This document shows, piece by piece, positions 15,954 to 25,942 of a stretch of DNA of 42,854 bases. A model generated the notes under the pieces. That model searched no databases. It had not been told where the DNA came from and was given only the letters and a program-made list of their open reading frames with translations. Positions within the stretch are counted from its first letter, which is position 1. The number at the start of each line of letters is the position of its first letter. Both the position numbers and the translations under genes were made by a program. This DNA comes from an uncultured Eubacterium sp. (GTDB lineage: Bacteria > Bacillota > Clostridia > Lachnospirales > Lachnospiraceae), in assembly GCA_945920185.1 (NCBI GenBank), contig CAMEJP010000011.1:1-42854 (forward strand), in the 5' to 3' direction.

Positions 15954-18470
15954 TTAAAAATAATATAAGTTGATTATATACTTAAACATAAACTTCTCTG
16001 TGCCTTTTAAATCCTCATAAATGCATTTGCTGAGTTTAAGTACGTTATCTGCCGCCTTTTTAACGGTATCCCTATCCATAAGCTTATCCGGATTTCCAAA
16101 GGCACACTCTATCACCGCGTCCATTACGGAGTCAGTATCCACAACATCCGCATATCTGCATCTTTCCTTTATATAACTCTTATATTCAATATATGACATT
16201 GAAGGCGTTTTGTCTATATCCAAATAGTACAACAGCCTGTCAAAATACCTGTATACAGCCATTGTTCTCTTATGCGTATATACCGTGTTATTTTCGTCAA
16301 ATACCTCTTTTGCTCTTTTTATGACCGTCATATGCCTTATGCACACAGCCAAAACAGGTGTGATTATCACCAGCAGCACAAGGACAATTACCGTTAAAGC
16401 AGTGTAATTAAAGCTTATTTTATTATTGTTGTTTCTGTCTGAGGATAACTTTGACATATGCTCTGTTGCACCCGTACTGCCATCCTGCGAACTTTTCGTT
16501 GTATCAGCCTTAGTAGAAGGCGTTGTAGTCGGTTTAGCAGTCGTAGGCTCAATAGAAGGCTTAGGAGCAGATGTTTCGGTTGGTCTTATGATTTGTGCAC
16601 TTTCGCCTGAGTCTCCATAACCCACGGTTACTTCCACAGGCACCCAGCCGTATCCGTCTTTGTATATTTCCACCCAGGCGTGAGCTCTTTTATCAGAAAC
16701 CTCTACTCTTACCATATCGGTAACAACATTTCCTTCATCATCATAGACAAAGCCAATCGGAGTTCCCTCTTCAATATCCTGCTTTGTCACAATATATCCT
16801 TCCGCATATCTGGCAGGTATTCCGACTGACCTGAATATAAGCGTGGCAGCCGTTGCGAAATGCATACAGTATCCGCTTTTACTCTCTGTAAGGAAATCCT
16901 CCAGAATATCCTTTTCATAATTTATGCGCTTAGGTTCAAGAGTATAAGTGTAGCTTTTCTCAAAATTTGCCTGAACTCTTCTGATAAAATATTCTATATC
17001 CTTGTTTGAATGTATCTCTACCTTTCCAAATTCCTTAATAACGTAATAATCTATGAATCTCGGAACATTCATATACATATCTTCAATGTACTTTTTATAA
17101 TAATTTTCATTATCATAAAAAGTTTTATAATCAGGCTCAATGTCCCTTCCGACATCTTCAATTTTTCCGAAATTATCAACATCTTTTAAGCGGGCACTTT
17201 CTGAAGCAAGGTAGTAGCTCAGGTAATATGAATCATCATCTATTCTTGTTATTGTCGGAAGATAAATCTCTTCGTTGTTTTCATTCAAAGTACCGTATGG
17301 AATAAAGGTTTCATCCTTAACATCATCCTTCTTTGTAATCTTAACACGGCATTGCCATATAAACGAAGAAAACTTTGTACTCTCTATTCCCAGCTGCAAT
17401 TCCGCTGCCATTGGATGTTCCTTAGCCAGCTTATATGCATAGCCTCCAAAAAAGTCAGGATTGTATGTGTCATACGGAAAATACTGTAAATCATCATTAT
17501 CCCACTTGCCATTATTGTAATCCTTTGCCGTGTAGGACTTGATATACATAGTTTTTCCGGTATTGGGTACCTCTACAATAATATCCGTTTTATTGTCAAA
17601 TGACACCTTTCCTTCAACGCTGTCCAGTTCGCCGTGTGCGAATCCTCCCGAGCCCGTAGCCTCTTTAAGTTTTCTGTCTACAAAATGAAAAGCACTGTAA
17701 AACTTTCCTTCAGCCTTATTTTTCAGGTTATTCATAAACTCTGTTCTTTTATATAACTTAGAAGGACACAGAAGCATTACGCATAATGATGCCGCAATCA
17801 CAGTTCCGGCAATAATCATTGTCTTCCTGAGGGCATGACTTTCCGGTTCATTTTTATGCAGAATCAATATAATTGCTGCCATACAGAAAGCTGTCGACAT
17901 GGCAAAATATATGAGATTTGGCTGTAAATCGACAAATATTCCCTCGAGTGTAAATACAAGCACCAATATGATGCCTGCCGGTATGGTACGTCTTCTGACA
18001 ATCTGATATGAACACAGGAAAGCAACCAAAAGTATAAGTGCCATTATTAGAGAGTTCACACATTCAGCTGTTTCATATGAATTAGTGGTTTCAAAGCTTC
18101 TTATGTAAACAGTATACCCGCTGTCTGCGGCACTCTTCTTAAAAGCGTCAATCATCATTATAATTCCGTCTAAAATACGGTTACCGTTAAAAATTATATA
18201 TGCCGCCACCAAAAGTCCCTCAGATATTATTACGGGAGCAATGTTTTTTTTAAGGGAAAAACTCACAACAAACAGGCAGGTAACGGCGATGGAAAACACT
18301 ATCATTAAAGGTGCACTGTATTCAATATAGCTTAAATATGACATAAATGTGCCTATACTTCCAAGCGTTCCCAAAAGCACTATAATACATTTTTCCAAAA
18401 CGGTCTCAGCGGGTTTTGATGCGTGCTGTTTTGGAGTATTTACGGTTATACTGATTTTATCATTATTCAT
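15954..18470 (-). CDS. Membrane transglutaminase-like protein (TgpA-like)
   Basis: 838 residues. The N-terminal third has several TM helices (about 30-230). An extracytoplasmic transglutaminase core follows: Cys in SGYCMHFATAATLIFRSVG, then GIPARYAEGY, and His in RAHAWVEIY. The third triad position reads GWVPVEVT, Glu where many relatives have Asp. A Pro/Thr-rich linker, another TM (LTVIVLVLLVIITPVLAV) and a cytoplasmic tail complete it. The start overlaps the end of the DUF58 gene by eight bases. With MoxR and DUF58 upstream this is the classic MoxR-DUF58-TgpA arrangement, thought to act in envelope protein processing. The substrate is unknown. Confidence 0.88.
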   Translation of the reverse strand: MNNDKISITVNTPKQHASKPAETVLEKCIIVLLGTLGSIGTFMSYLSYIEYSAPLMIVFSIAVTCLFVVSFSLKKNIAPVIISEGLLVAAYIIFNGNRILDGIIMMIDAFKKSAADSGYTVYIRSFETTNSYETAECVNSLIMALILLVAFLCSYQIVRRRTIPAGIILVLVFTLEGIFVDLQPNLIYFAMSTAFCMAAIILILHKNEPESHALRKTMIIAGTVIAASLCVMLLCPSKLYKRTEFMNNLKNKAEGKFYSAFHFVDRKLKEATGSGGFAHGELDSVEGKVSFDNKTDIIVEVPNTGKTMYIKSYTAKDYNNGKWDNDDLQYFPYDTYNPDFFGGYAYKLAKEHPMAAELQLGIESTKFSSFIWQCRVKITKKDDVKDETFIPYGTLNENNEEIYLPTITRIDDDSYYLSYYLASESARLKDVDNFGKIEDVGRDIEPDYKTFYDNENYYKKYIEDMYMNVPRFIDYYVIKEFGKVEIHSNKDIEYFIRRVQANFEKSYTYTLEPKRINYEKDILEDFLTESKSGYCMHFATAATLIFRSVGIPARYAEGYIVTKQDIEEGTPIGFVYDDEGNVVTDMVRVEVSDKRAHAWVEIYKDGYGWVPVEVTVGYGDSGESAQIIRPTETSAPKPSIEPTTAKPTTTPSTKADTTKSSQDGSTGATEHMSKLSSDRNNNNKISFNYTALTVIVLVLLVIITPVLAVCIRHMTVIKRAKEVFDENNTVYTHKRTMAVYRYFDRLLYYLDIDKTPSMSYIEYKSYIKERCRYADVVDTDSVMDAVIECAFGNPDKLMDRDTVKKAADNVLKLSKCIYEDLKGTEKFMFKYIINLYYF

Positions 18471-19572
18471 AAATTATCCAATCTCTTATATCTATTACAG
18501 TATCATCATATACAGCCTCACTACTCCTCACAGTCAGGGTAAGACTCACAGATTCGTCCGCATGCGAAACCTCATCTGTACTGTCCACAATCCAGTATAC
18601 AATGCAGTTATCAATTTCCTTATCGACAAATAAATTGTCCAAAGCTTTGTTTCCTTCGTATTCTTCGCATTCAAGTATGACTCCTACGGCATCAGCCACA
18701 TCCTCATATTCTTTAATGTATATGTTTCTGAGTTCATCCTTGTCCCAATACACCAGATAAAATGATGTTTCGCTTGAAAGCAGCTCATACATAAGTGTCA
18801 TAAGTGCTTCAAACATATTATCCCTGATGTCCGGACTGCATTTTCTGTTTTCAAAAATTATATGGTCGGAGTTATCCACAGGAAGGCTGAAGTCCTTTAC
18901 AATATACTTGTCCATTTTGTTTGAAAGCTTCCAATGTATTCTGCTTATTCTGTCGCCATCCTTATATTCTCTTACTTCAAATACCTCCGAAGGGTCATCT
19001 CCCGGTCTTGTCACGGAAAATGTATCACTGTCTGTTATTTCCTTATGCTTTATATAGTCGGACAGACCCATATTAGCGTAAAGTTTCGGGTATACCTTTA
19101 CCGACATTGTTGTATCAGAAACCTTCTTTTTCTTTTTTAAAAGATACAGAGGATCATAAAAAACGTACTTTTTCATTTCAAGCACAACTTTACCTATATG
19201 CTCGCACATAACGCTGACTTCAACATTTGTCCGGCATTTTGCACCAATATATACGGATACCTTTTCATTCTTCCAAATATCGCTTCCGGCTTCCCTGTAT
19301 CTGAAAAAAATGTCAGCAGCTCCCACTGTCATATGAGATTTGTTGGAAAACAAAATATTAAATCTGGCAGTATCTCCCTTTTCTACACTTTCGCTCTCAC
19401 ATAAATATGACACCGACAGCGAGCTAAGTCCCACAGAAAGCATAATGTACAATACAACAGGAAAAAGCAGTGCCACAAGCAAAAGCCACAAAGGCCAATA
19501 TCTGACATACAGTATATTAAGCACACATATTTCTGCCAAAATAACAAAATATATTATCTTTGCCCGTTTCAT
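18463..19572 (-). CDS. DUF58 domain protein
   Basis: 369 residues. Two closely spaced TM helices at the N-terminus (about 5-45) are followed by a beta-rich domain. The DUF58 signature is EVREYKDGDRISRIHWKLS followed by KYIVKDF (about 200-225), and a vWA-like C-terminal part follows. DUF58 proteins pair with MoxR AAA+ ATPases. The ribosome site AAAGGAG overlaps the last codons and TAG stop of moxR, three bases upstream, so translation is probably coupled. Confidence 0.88.
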   Translation of the reverse strand: MKRAKIIYFVILAEICVLNILYVRYWPLWLLLVALLFPVVLYIMLSVGLSSLSVSYLCESESVEKGDTARFNILFSNKSHMTVGAADIFFRYREAGSDIWKNEKVSVYIGAKCRTNVEVSVMCEHIGKVVLEMKKYVFYDPLYLLKKKKKVSDTTMSVKVYPKLYANMGLSDYIKHKEITDSDTFSVTRPGDDPSEVFEVREYKDGDRISRIHWKLSNKMDKYIVKDFSLPVDNSDHIIFENRKCSPDIRDNMFEALMTLMYELLSSETSFYLVYWDKDELRNIYIKEYEDVADAVGVILECEEYEGNKALDNLFVDKEIDNCIVYWIVDSTDEVSHADESVSLTLTVRSSEAVYDDTVIDIRDWIIYE

Positions 19573-19575
19573 ACA

Positions 19576-20502
19576 CTACTCCTTTATGTCAGGTACTGCC
19601 ACAAAAGCTAATATCTCCTCAAGAATATTCCTTTCGGTCTTTCTTGCAATTTTTCCTTTTTGGTTAATGAGTATTCTGTGAGCACACACATCATAAAATA
19701 TTTCCTTAACATCATTAGGTATGGCATAATTTCTTCCATGCATAAACGCATTTGCTCTTGTCATGGCTGCCAGTGCAATACTTCCTCTCGGACTTATTCC
19801 AAGTTCTATCATGGGGTGATTTCTGGTCATGCTAACTAATGAGGTTATGTATTTGTACACCTCATCTGCTACATATATTCCGTTTATAAATTCCCGGATA
19901 GCCATAACATCTTCTTTGGTTGCCACGGCGGATATATCATCTGTTCCGACACCGTTTTGCTTACCTTTAAGAATATTTACCTCATTTTCCATATCAGGAT
20001 ATCCCATGGACAGTCTTACCATAAACCTGTCCAACTGCGATTCGGGAAGTTTCTGCGTACCTACGGAACCTACCGGATTCTGCGTAGCTATTACAACAAA
20101 AGGTTCTTTTACGGGTCTTGTGACACCGTCCACCGTAACCTTAAGAAGTGCGGACTGCGTCTTGGAAGAGGTTCTGTTTATCTCATCTGCAAGAAACAGA
20201 TTGCAAAGAACCGCACCGCTCTTGTACTCAAATTCTCCTTTAGATGAATTATATATCGTAAATCCCGTAACATCCGTAGGCAGTACATCCGGTGTAAACT
20301 GCAGACGGTTGTATTCCAAAGACATACTCTTTGCAAACGCAAGCGCCAGCGTGGTCTTTCCCACTCCCGGTATATCCTCCAAAAGAATATGACCTCCTCC
20401 GAGTATGGCTGTAAGGGCTTCGATAATGACATTGTCCTTGCCCACTACAACCTTTCTGACCTCATTTACAATATCTGACGCGATTTTTATATATTTTTCC
20501 AT
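19576..20502 (-). CDS. MoxR-family AAA+ ATPase
   Basis: About 308 residues. It has the leading segment VVVGKDNVIIEAL, Walker A EDIPGVGKTTLA, the LQFTPDVLPTDVTG stretch typical of MoxR, Walker B LADEINRTSSKTQSALL, and sensor region VIATQNPVG. The C-terminal lid is complete (SPRGSIALAAMTRANAFMHGR). MoxR ATPases act as chaperones for the complexes encoded beside them, here DUF58 and the transglutaminase. The ATG at 20502 has AGGAGAG upstream; the in-frame TTG at 20523 is unsupported. It is the first gene of the operon. Confidence 0.92.
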   Translation of the reverse strand: MEKYIKIASDIVNEVRKVVVGKDNVIIEALTAILGGGHILLEDIPGVGKTTLALAFAKSMSLEYNRLQFTPDVLPTDVTGFTIYNSSKGEFEYKSGAVLCNLFLADEINRTSSKTQSALLKVTVDGVTRPVKEPFVVIATQNPVGSVGTQKLPESQLDRFMVRLSMGYPDMENEVNILKGKQNGVGTDDISAVATKEDVMAIREFINGIYVADEVYKYITSLVSMTRNHPMIELGISPRGSIALAAMTRANAFMHGRNYAIPNDVKEIFYDVCAHRILINQKGKIARKTERNILEEILAFVAVPDIKE

Positions 20503-20535
20503 ATAACTGACTCTCCTAATCAACTTTATAGGTAT

Positions 20536-20544
20536 ATTGTACCA
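20536..20544 (-). promoter_or_regulatory. Extended -10 promoter of the moxR operon
   Basis: The minus strand reads TGGTACAAT, an extended -10, about 34 bases before the moxR ATG. The -35 region is only T-rich. Confidence 0.45.
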
Positions 20545-20581
20545 TACTTTGTATAATTTAAAAACATTTTTTATCTTATAA

Positions 20582-20610
20582 TTGCTAAATTACGGAAAAT
20601 GATTTATTAT
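20582..20610 (+). promoter_or_regulatory. Sigma-A promoter of the DUF4870-like gene
   Basis: TTGCTA (20582-20587), a 17-base spacer and TATTAT (20605-20610), 35 bases before the ATG, with the ribosome site CGGAGGAA in between. Confidence 0.65.
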
Positions 20611-20645
20611 ATATTATATTATCAACTCAGAACGGAGGAACTATT

Positions 20646-21101
20646 ATGAATATGGATATGCCGGTTTTTGCCTCACATAAGTCATCCATCGGTAATTTCA
20701 ACGCTAACACATTATCAGTTATTATTTATATTATTCCGCTTCTTTTATCTTTCATTCCATATGTACAGTATGTGGCATGGCTTATTCCGCTCTTTATATT
20801 ATTCAAAGAAAAAGACAGTGATTTAGTAAAATACAGTGCAGCTCAGTGTACCATAATTTTCTTTGTGATGAATGTAACTCACCTTGTGTTATCAATTTTC
20901 CCAACATTATTTTCAACTGCCTCTTCCTGCATAATTACGGCAATTATCAATATACCTAAAGCACCATTTCCATCCGTGCTATACATATTGATATTTCTTG
21001 TAGCATCTGCAATCGCAGCGATATGTGCAAAATATGCAGGGAGCTATATGACATACAGGATTAAATTTATCAGTTCAATAGCGGATAAATTGGCTGCCTG
21101 A
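20646..21101 (+). CDS. DUF4870-like small membrane protein
   Basis: A 151-residue protein with about three to four hydrophobic stretches. The segment LIPLFILFKEKDSDLVKYSAAQC followed by a TM helix resembles the DUF4870/Tic20-like pattern, where a charged loop leads into a membrane helix with a conserved Gln. No function is known for that family. Promoter and ribosome site are clear. The assignment is from memory and moderate. Confidence 0.6.
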   Translation: MNMDMPVFASHKSSIGNFNANTLSVIIYIIPLLLSFIPYVQYVAWLIPLFILFKEKDSDLVKYSAAQCTIIFFVMNVTHLVLSIFPTLFSTASSCIITAIINIPKAPFPSVLYILIFLVASAIAAICAKYAGSYMTYRIKFISSIADKLAA

Positions 21102-21164
21102 TGTTATTCATTCAGGAGATATAAACTACAGGTACCGATATAAGACTTGCAAATGTTTTTTAAC

Positions 21165-21188
21165 ACACCTAAGTTTAAACTTAGGTGT
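21165..21188. repeat. Perfect 24-bp palindrome upstream of the MATE gene
   Basis: ACACCTAAGTTT followed by its exact reverse complement, with no spacer. It lies 64 bases past the DUF4870-like stop and 35 bases before the MATE ATG. A possible promoter (TTGCAA at 21147-21152, 17-base spacer, poor -10 TAAGTT) would overlap its left half. It could be an operator, or a terminator with a weak T tail. Confidence 0.75.
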
Positions 21189-21222
21189 AATTTATTGATT
21201 GTAAATGAGGTGACGTAGTGTT

Positions 21223-22572
21223 ATGAAATCAGAGACTAAAGAACAGCAATATATGAGAATGACCGGAACACCTGTTGAAAAACTCATAATAACTCTCGGT
21301 ATTCCGACAATAATAAGTATGCTTGTAACCAATATTTACAATTTGGCAGACACTTATTTTGTAAGTACGCTCGGAAACAGTGCAAGCGGTGCTGTCGGAG
21401 TTGTATTTGCTCTTATGGGACTTATTCAGGCATTCGGTTTTACTTTCGGAATGGGTTCCGGAAGCATACTTTCAAGAAAACTTGGAAAGGGCGATGTAGA
21501 AAGTGCGCGGATTACGGCCTCTACCGGTTTTACGATGGCACTTATATGCGGCATTGTAATCTCTACCCTTGGACTTATTTTCCTTTCGCCTTTTATGACC
21601 TTACTGGGAAGTACTGCGACAATTCTTCCGTATGCGACAGATTATGCGAAATTTATTCTTATCGCAGCTCCTGCCATGACTTGCAGCTGCGTCCTTAACA
21701 ATGTCCTTAGATACGAAGGAAAGGCAATGTTTTCAATGTTTGGCCTTGTATCAGGTGCGGTCCTTAATATTTTAGGAGACTTTATCCTTATAAAAATATT
21801 CCATATGGGCATACCTGGTGCGGGAATTTCCACCATGCTGTCTCAATATGTAAGTTTTGTGATTCTGCTTATGCCATTTATAAAGAAACAGGTACAGACC
21901 CGAATAAAATTCTCGCTTATCAGCCATGACGTCAAAAAGTATACGGAGATACTGTCGGTAGGTTTTCCAAGCCTGCTTCGTCAGGGGCTTAACAGTATTT
22001 CGGTTATGTCTTTGAACTGGTGTGCCGCCCCGTTTGGCGATGCTGCAATTGCCGCCATGAGCATTGTGTCTCGTGTAATGAACTTCTTATTCTGCATAAC
22101 AATCGGAATAGGTCAGGGCTTTCAGCCTGTGTCGGCATTCAACTACGGCGCCGAAAAATATGACAGGGTAAAGAAAGCCTTTAAATTTATGCTTATTTTC
22201 AGTACGAGCGTAATGATTATAACAGGAACATTCGGATTTATTTTTGCAGAGCCGATTATCAGACAGTTTCGTGATGATCCGGAGGTTGTAAGAATTGGTG
22301 TAAAAGCCTTAAGAATGACTGTTCCCGCCCTTCTTATACTGCCGGTTTCGACAGGCGGAAACATGCTGTGCCAGAGTATAGGAAAAGCCAGACAGGCATC
22401 CTTTCTGGCAAGCACAAGAAGCGGTCTTTTTTACATACCGGTAATGATAATTGCAAGCCGCATTGCCGGACTCACAGGAATACAAATGTCACAGATTATT
22501 GCAGATTTTCTTGCAGTATGCGTAACAATTCCGATTTTAGTTAAAGTGTTCCGGGAGTTTCCAAAGAAATAG
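21223..22572 (+). CDS. MATE family multidrug/cation efflux transporter
   Basis: 449 residues with twelve predicted TM helices in two homologous halves. The N-terminal MatE signature (PTIISMLVTNIYNLADTYFV) and the second-half counterpart (VGFPSLLRQGLNSISVM) are both visible. These transporters export cationic drugs or metabolites with Na+ or H+. The substrate is unknown. A perfect palindrome just upstream suggests local control, although no regulator gene is adjacent. Ends in TAG with TAA four codons on. Confidence 0.93.
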   Translation: MKSETKEQQYMRMTGTPVEKLIITLGIPTIISMLVTNIYNLADTYFVSTLGNSASGAVGVVFALMGLIQAFGFTFGMGSGSILSRKLGKGDVESARITASTGFTMALICGIVISTLGLIFLSPFMTLLGSTATILPYATDYAKFILIAAPAMTCSCVLNNVLRYEGKAMFSMFGLVSGAVLNILGDFILIKIFHMGIPGAGISTMLSQYVSFVILLMPFIKKQVQTRIKFSLISHDVKKYTEILSVGFPSLLRQGLNSISVMSLNWCAAPFGDAAIAAMSIVSRVMNFLFCITIGIGQGFQPVSAFNYGAEKYDRVKKAFKFMLIFSTSVMIITGTFGFIFAEPIIRQFRDDPEVVRIGVKALRMTVPALLILPVSTGGNMLCQSIGKARQASFLASTRSGLFYIPVMIIASRIAGLTGIQMSQIIADFLAVCVTIPILVKVFREFPKK

Positions 22573-22615
22573 TTGTTAAAATAAAATGCTATCGACGAAA
22601 TGATATTGACACAGA

Positions 22616-23254
22616 CTACAATATGTCCATTACTTCATATAAATTTTTCTTTATGAACCGTGCTTTTTCTCTCATTTCTTCGTCCGGTTCAAGCATATCA
22701 GGAACCATTACAGGTATCATTCCTGCAGCTTTTGCAGCCCTTATACCGTTATATGAATCCTCTATAACGTATGTATCAGATGCCCTGCCGCCAAGACCGG
22801 CAAGGCATTTTTCAAATATCTCCGGATTCGGCTTGCTGTGTTCAACCATATCTCCGCCGATAATGTAATCAAAATACCCTAAGAGCCCCGTATCGCGAAG
22901 TTCCTCAACCACGGCAGCATACCTTGTTGAGGAAGCTAAGCCTATACGGTATTCCTTTTTCTTAAGATAATCCAAAAGCTCTTCAATGCCGTCCTTTTTA
23001 GGCATACCGTATTTTTCGGTGTATTCGTAAAATTTAGTCCTTGTATCTTCAAAAAATGATGTCACGTCAAAATCCGCGCCGTATTTTTCGTTGAGTATCA
23101 CACGTGTGGCAGCCTTGTTAGTGCCGACACTTTTGTAATATGTTTCGTCAATATCATACAGTTGATATTTGTCACTTACAGCTTCCCAACACATTTTTAC
23201 GATACGTTCGGAGTCAAATATGACTCCGTCCATATCAAATATAACTGTTTTCAT
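22616..23254 (-). CDS. HAD superfamily phosphatase, beta-phosphoglucomutase-like
   Basis: 212 residues. Motif I is FDMDGVIFDSE (catalytic D7, D9), then motif II ASSTRY, the Lys of HSKPNPEIF, and motif IV VIEDSYNGI. The helical cap between residues 15 and 85 places it in subfamily I with PGMB-like enzymes. It may be a phosphatase or a mutase, and the substrate is not readable. The start is one base beyond the valS stop, so the two are translationally coupled. Confidence 0.88.
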   Translation of the reverse strand: MKTVIFDMDGVIFDSERIVKMCWEAVSDKYQLYDIDETYYKSVGTNKAATRVILNEKYGADFDVTSFFEDTRTKFYEYTEKYGMPKKDGIEELLDYLKKKEYRIGLASSTRYAAVVEELRDTGLLGYFDYIIGGDMVEHSKPNPEIFEKCLAGLGGRASDTYVIEDSYNGIRAAKAAGMIPVMVPDMLEPDEEMREKARFIKKNLYEVMDIL

Positions 23255-23255
23255 A

Positions 23256-25895
23256 TTACTTTACCAGCTGGGCAAGGCGTGTCTTTACCTGCTCCATCAT
23301 CTGAGAGTACTTGGTGAGTTTTTCTTTTTCCTCATCAATCTTTGCCTGTGGTGCCTTACTTACAAATTTTTCATTTGCAAGCATTCCGTTTACACGGGCA
23401 AGTTCTCCCTCAAGACGCTTTTCCTCATTTCTAAGACGTTCTATTTCCTTGTCTATATCCACAAGGTCAGCAAAAGGAATGTAAATTACACCTTCAGGTA
23501 TAACTGCCGATACGGCATCGTCAGGTATGTCCGTCTTGTCAGACTGCACCCTGACCTCACTTGCATATGCAAGAGTTGCAAAGAATACTTTGCTGTGTTC
23601 AAATATTGCTCTGACATCGGCATTTTCCGATACCACATATACAAGAGCTTTTCTTGAAGGTGCAACGTTCATGCTTGTTCTTACCGTACGAATGCCTCTT
23701 ACGGCCATCTTAATGGTTTCGATATCCTTCTCATCCTCAGCAAAGTTCCACTCTTCCTTATACTGTGGCCATGAAGAAATCATAATTGACTCTTCCTCGT
23801 CCTGAAGATTGCAGAATATTTCCTCCGTGATAAACGGCATATAAGGATGAAGGAGCTTAAGTGAATTGATAAGAACCGTCTTAAGCGTCCATATAGCCGC
23901 ATCCTTGGTATCATTATCCTCGCTGTAAAGTCTAGGCTTAACCATTTCAATGTACCAGTCGCAGAATTCTTCCCAGATAAAGTCGTAAAGCTTTGAAACT
24001 GCAACACCGAGGTCAAAATTGTCCATATTTTCAGTTACTTCGCGAGCCAGCTTATTTACCTTTGAAAGTATCCACTTGTCCGCCGCAGTAAGTTTATTCA
24101 GGTCGAAATCCTTGTCAACCTTCTTGTCATTCATCATTATAAATCTTGAAGCATTCCATACCTTGTTGGCAAAATTACGGCTTGCCTCTACACGTTCCAT
24201 ATAGAAACGCATGTCATTTCCCGGAGCATTTCCTGTAACAAGAGTAAGTCTTAAGGCATCTGCACCGTACTTATCTATAATTTCCAGAGGGTCGATTCCG
24301 TTTCCGAGGGATTTACTCATCTTTCTTCCCTGATTATCTCGTACAAGTCCGTGGAAAAGCACCGTCTTAAACGGTTTCTCCTTCATATGCTCGTAGCCTG
24401 AGAATATCATTCTGATAACCCAGAAGAATATAATGTCATAGCCTGTTACAAGCACATCCGTAGGATAAAAATATTCGAGTTCCTCTGTCTTTTCAGGCCA
24501 GCCGAGAGTTGAAAACGGCCAAAGTGCTGACGAGAACCATGTATCAAGTGTATCAGGATCCTGCGTAAAATGGGTACTTCCGCATTTTGGACACTTAGAC
24601 GGTACGCCTGAGCTTACAACCGTTTCGCCACACTCATCACAGTAATAGGCAGGGATTCTGTGACCCCACCAGAGCTGTCTTGATATACACCAGTCCCTGA
24701 TGTTGTCCGTCCAGTTAAAATATGTTCTGTCCATACGCTCAGGTATGAGTTTGATATCTCCGTTCTTAACGCCCTCTACCGCAGGCTTTATGAGATCTTC
24801 CATCTTTACGAACCACTGCTTCTTAATCATAGGCTCAACAGTTGTAGAACATCGGTCGTGAGTACCTACATTGTGGCTGTGGTCCTCCACACGCACAAGA
24901 AGTCCCAAAGCGTCCAAATCAGACACGATGGCTTTTCTGGCCTCGTATCTGTCCATTCCTGCATACTTGCCGCCAAGCTCATTTATGGTAGCATCATCAT
25001 TTAATACATTTATCTCAGGAAGGTTATGTCTTTTTCCAACCTCAAAATCGTTAGGGTCATGAGCAGGCGTAATCTTAACAACACCCGTACCAAATTCCAT
25101 ATCAACATAAGAATCTGCAATAACCGGAATCTCCCTGTTTACAAGAGGAAGCAACACCTTTTTGCCTACAAGATGCCTGTACCTTTCATCATCCGGATGT
25201 ACCGCAACCGCAGTATCACCGAGAAGAGTCTCAGGTCTTGTGGTAGCTATCTCTACCATCTCGTCGCTTCCGACAACAGGATAATTTATGTGCCAGAAAT
25301 GACCTGCCTGCTCCTCGTGAAGAACCTCTGCATCTGAAATTGAAGTCTTACAGACAGGACACCAGTTTACGATTCTGCTGCCTTTGTAGATAAGTCCATC
25401 CTCATACAGCTTTATAAATACCTTCTCAACCGCCTTAGAACATCCTTCGTCCATGGTAAAACGCTCTCTGTCCCAATCGCATGAAGAACCGATTTTTTTA
25501 AGCTGACTTGTAATGGTTCCGCCGTATTCCTCTTTCCATTCCCATGTTCTCTTTAAAAAGCCCTCACGCCCAAGTTCATTTTTATCAATACCCTCTTCTT
25601 TAAGAGCATTGATAACCTTAACCTCCGTCGAGATGCTTGCATGGTCGGTTCCCGGAATCCACAGGGTTTCAAAGCCCTGCATTCTCTTATATCTTATGAG
25701 AATATCCTGTAATGTATTATCAAGAGCATGTCCCATATGGAGCTTTCCTGTTATGTTAGGTGGCGGCATAACTATGGTAAATGGCTTCTTATCTCTGTTT
25801 ACCTCTGCATGGAAGTATTTCTTCATAAGCCACTTGTCATATAATCTGCCCTCTATCTCGCCGGGATTATAATTCTTTTCAAGTTCTTTGCTCAT
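23256..25895 (-). CDS. valS: Valyl-tRNA synthetase
   Basis: An 879-residue class Ia synthetase that charges tRNA-Val. It has the HIGH-type motif [12 protein letters not shown] near residue 50, the editing (CP1) domain [18 protein letters not shown], a zinc-ribbon CDECGE...CPKCG, the KMSKS loop [10 protein letters not shown], the anticodon-binding domain, and the C-terminal coiled-coil arm typical of ValRS. Full length. The ATG at 25895 has AAAGGTG six bases upstream. Only 47 bases separate it from the coiled-coil membrane protein gene, so no T-box leader fits. It is probably read from the long upstream transcript. Confidence 0.97.
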   Translation of the reverse strand: MSKELEKNYNPGEIEGRLYDKWLMKKYFHAEVNRDKKPFTIVMPPPNITGKLHMGHALDNTLQDILIRYKRMQGFETLWIPGTDHASISTEVKVINALKEEGIDKNELGREGFLKRTWEWKEEYGGTITSQLKKIGSSCDWDRERFTMDEGCSKAVEKVFIKLYEDGLIYKGSRIVNWCPVCKTSISDAEVLHEEQAGHFWHINYPVVGSDEMVEIATTRPETLLGDTAVAVHPDDERYRHLVGKKVLLPLVNREIPVIADSYVDMEFGTGVVKITPAHDPNDFEVGKRHNLPEINVLNDDATINELGGKYAGMDRYEARKAIVSDLDALGLLVRVEDHSHNVGTHDRCSTTVEPMIKKQWFVKMEDLIKPAVEGVKNGDIKLIPERMDRTYFNWTDNIRDWCISRQLWWGHRIPAYYCDECGETVVSSGVPSKCPKCGSTHFTQDPDTLDTWFSSALWPFSTLGWPEKTEELEYFYPTDVLVTGYDIIFFWVIRMIFSGYEHMKEKPFKTVLFHGLVRDNQGRKMSKSLGNGIDPLEIIDKYGADALRLTLVTGNAPGNDMRFYMERVEASRNFANKVWNASRFIMMNDKKVDKDFDLNKLTAADKWILSKVNKLAREVTENMDNFDLGVAVSKLYDFIWEEFCDWYIEMVKPRLYSEDNDTKDAAIWTLKTVLINSLKLLHPYMPFITEEIFCNLQDEEESIMISSWPQYKEEWNFAEDEKDIETIKMAVRGIRTVRTSMNVAPSRKALVYVVSENADVRAIFEHSKVFFATLAYASEVRVQSDKTDIPDDAVSAVIPEGVIYIPFADLVDIDKEIERLRNEEKRLEGELARVNGMLANEKFVSKAPQAKIDEEKEKLTKYSQMMEQVKTRLAQLVK

Positions 25896-25942
25896 CTTAG
25901 TCACCTTTCCTTGTCAAATCTATTTGTTATGATATATACTTT

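Noticed and set aside
25896..25942. T-box leader in front of valS
   Set aside because: Only 47 bases separate valS from the upstream gene, and no specifier stem or T-box sequence is present.
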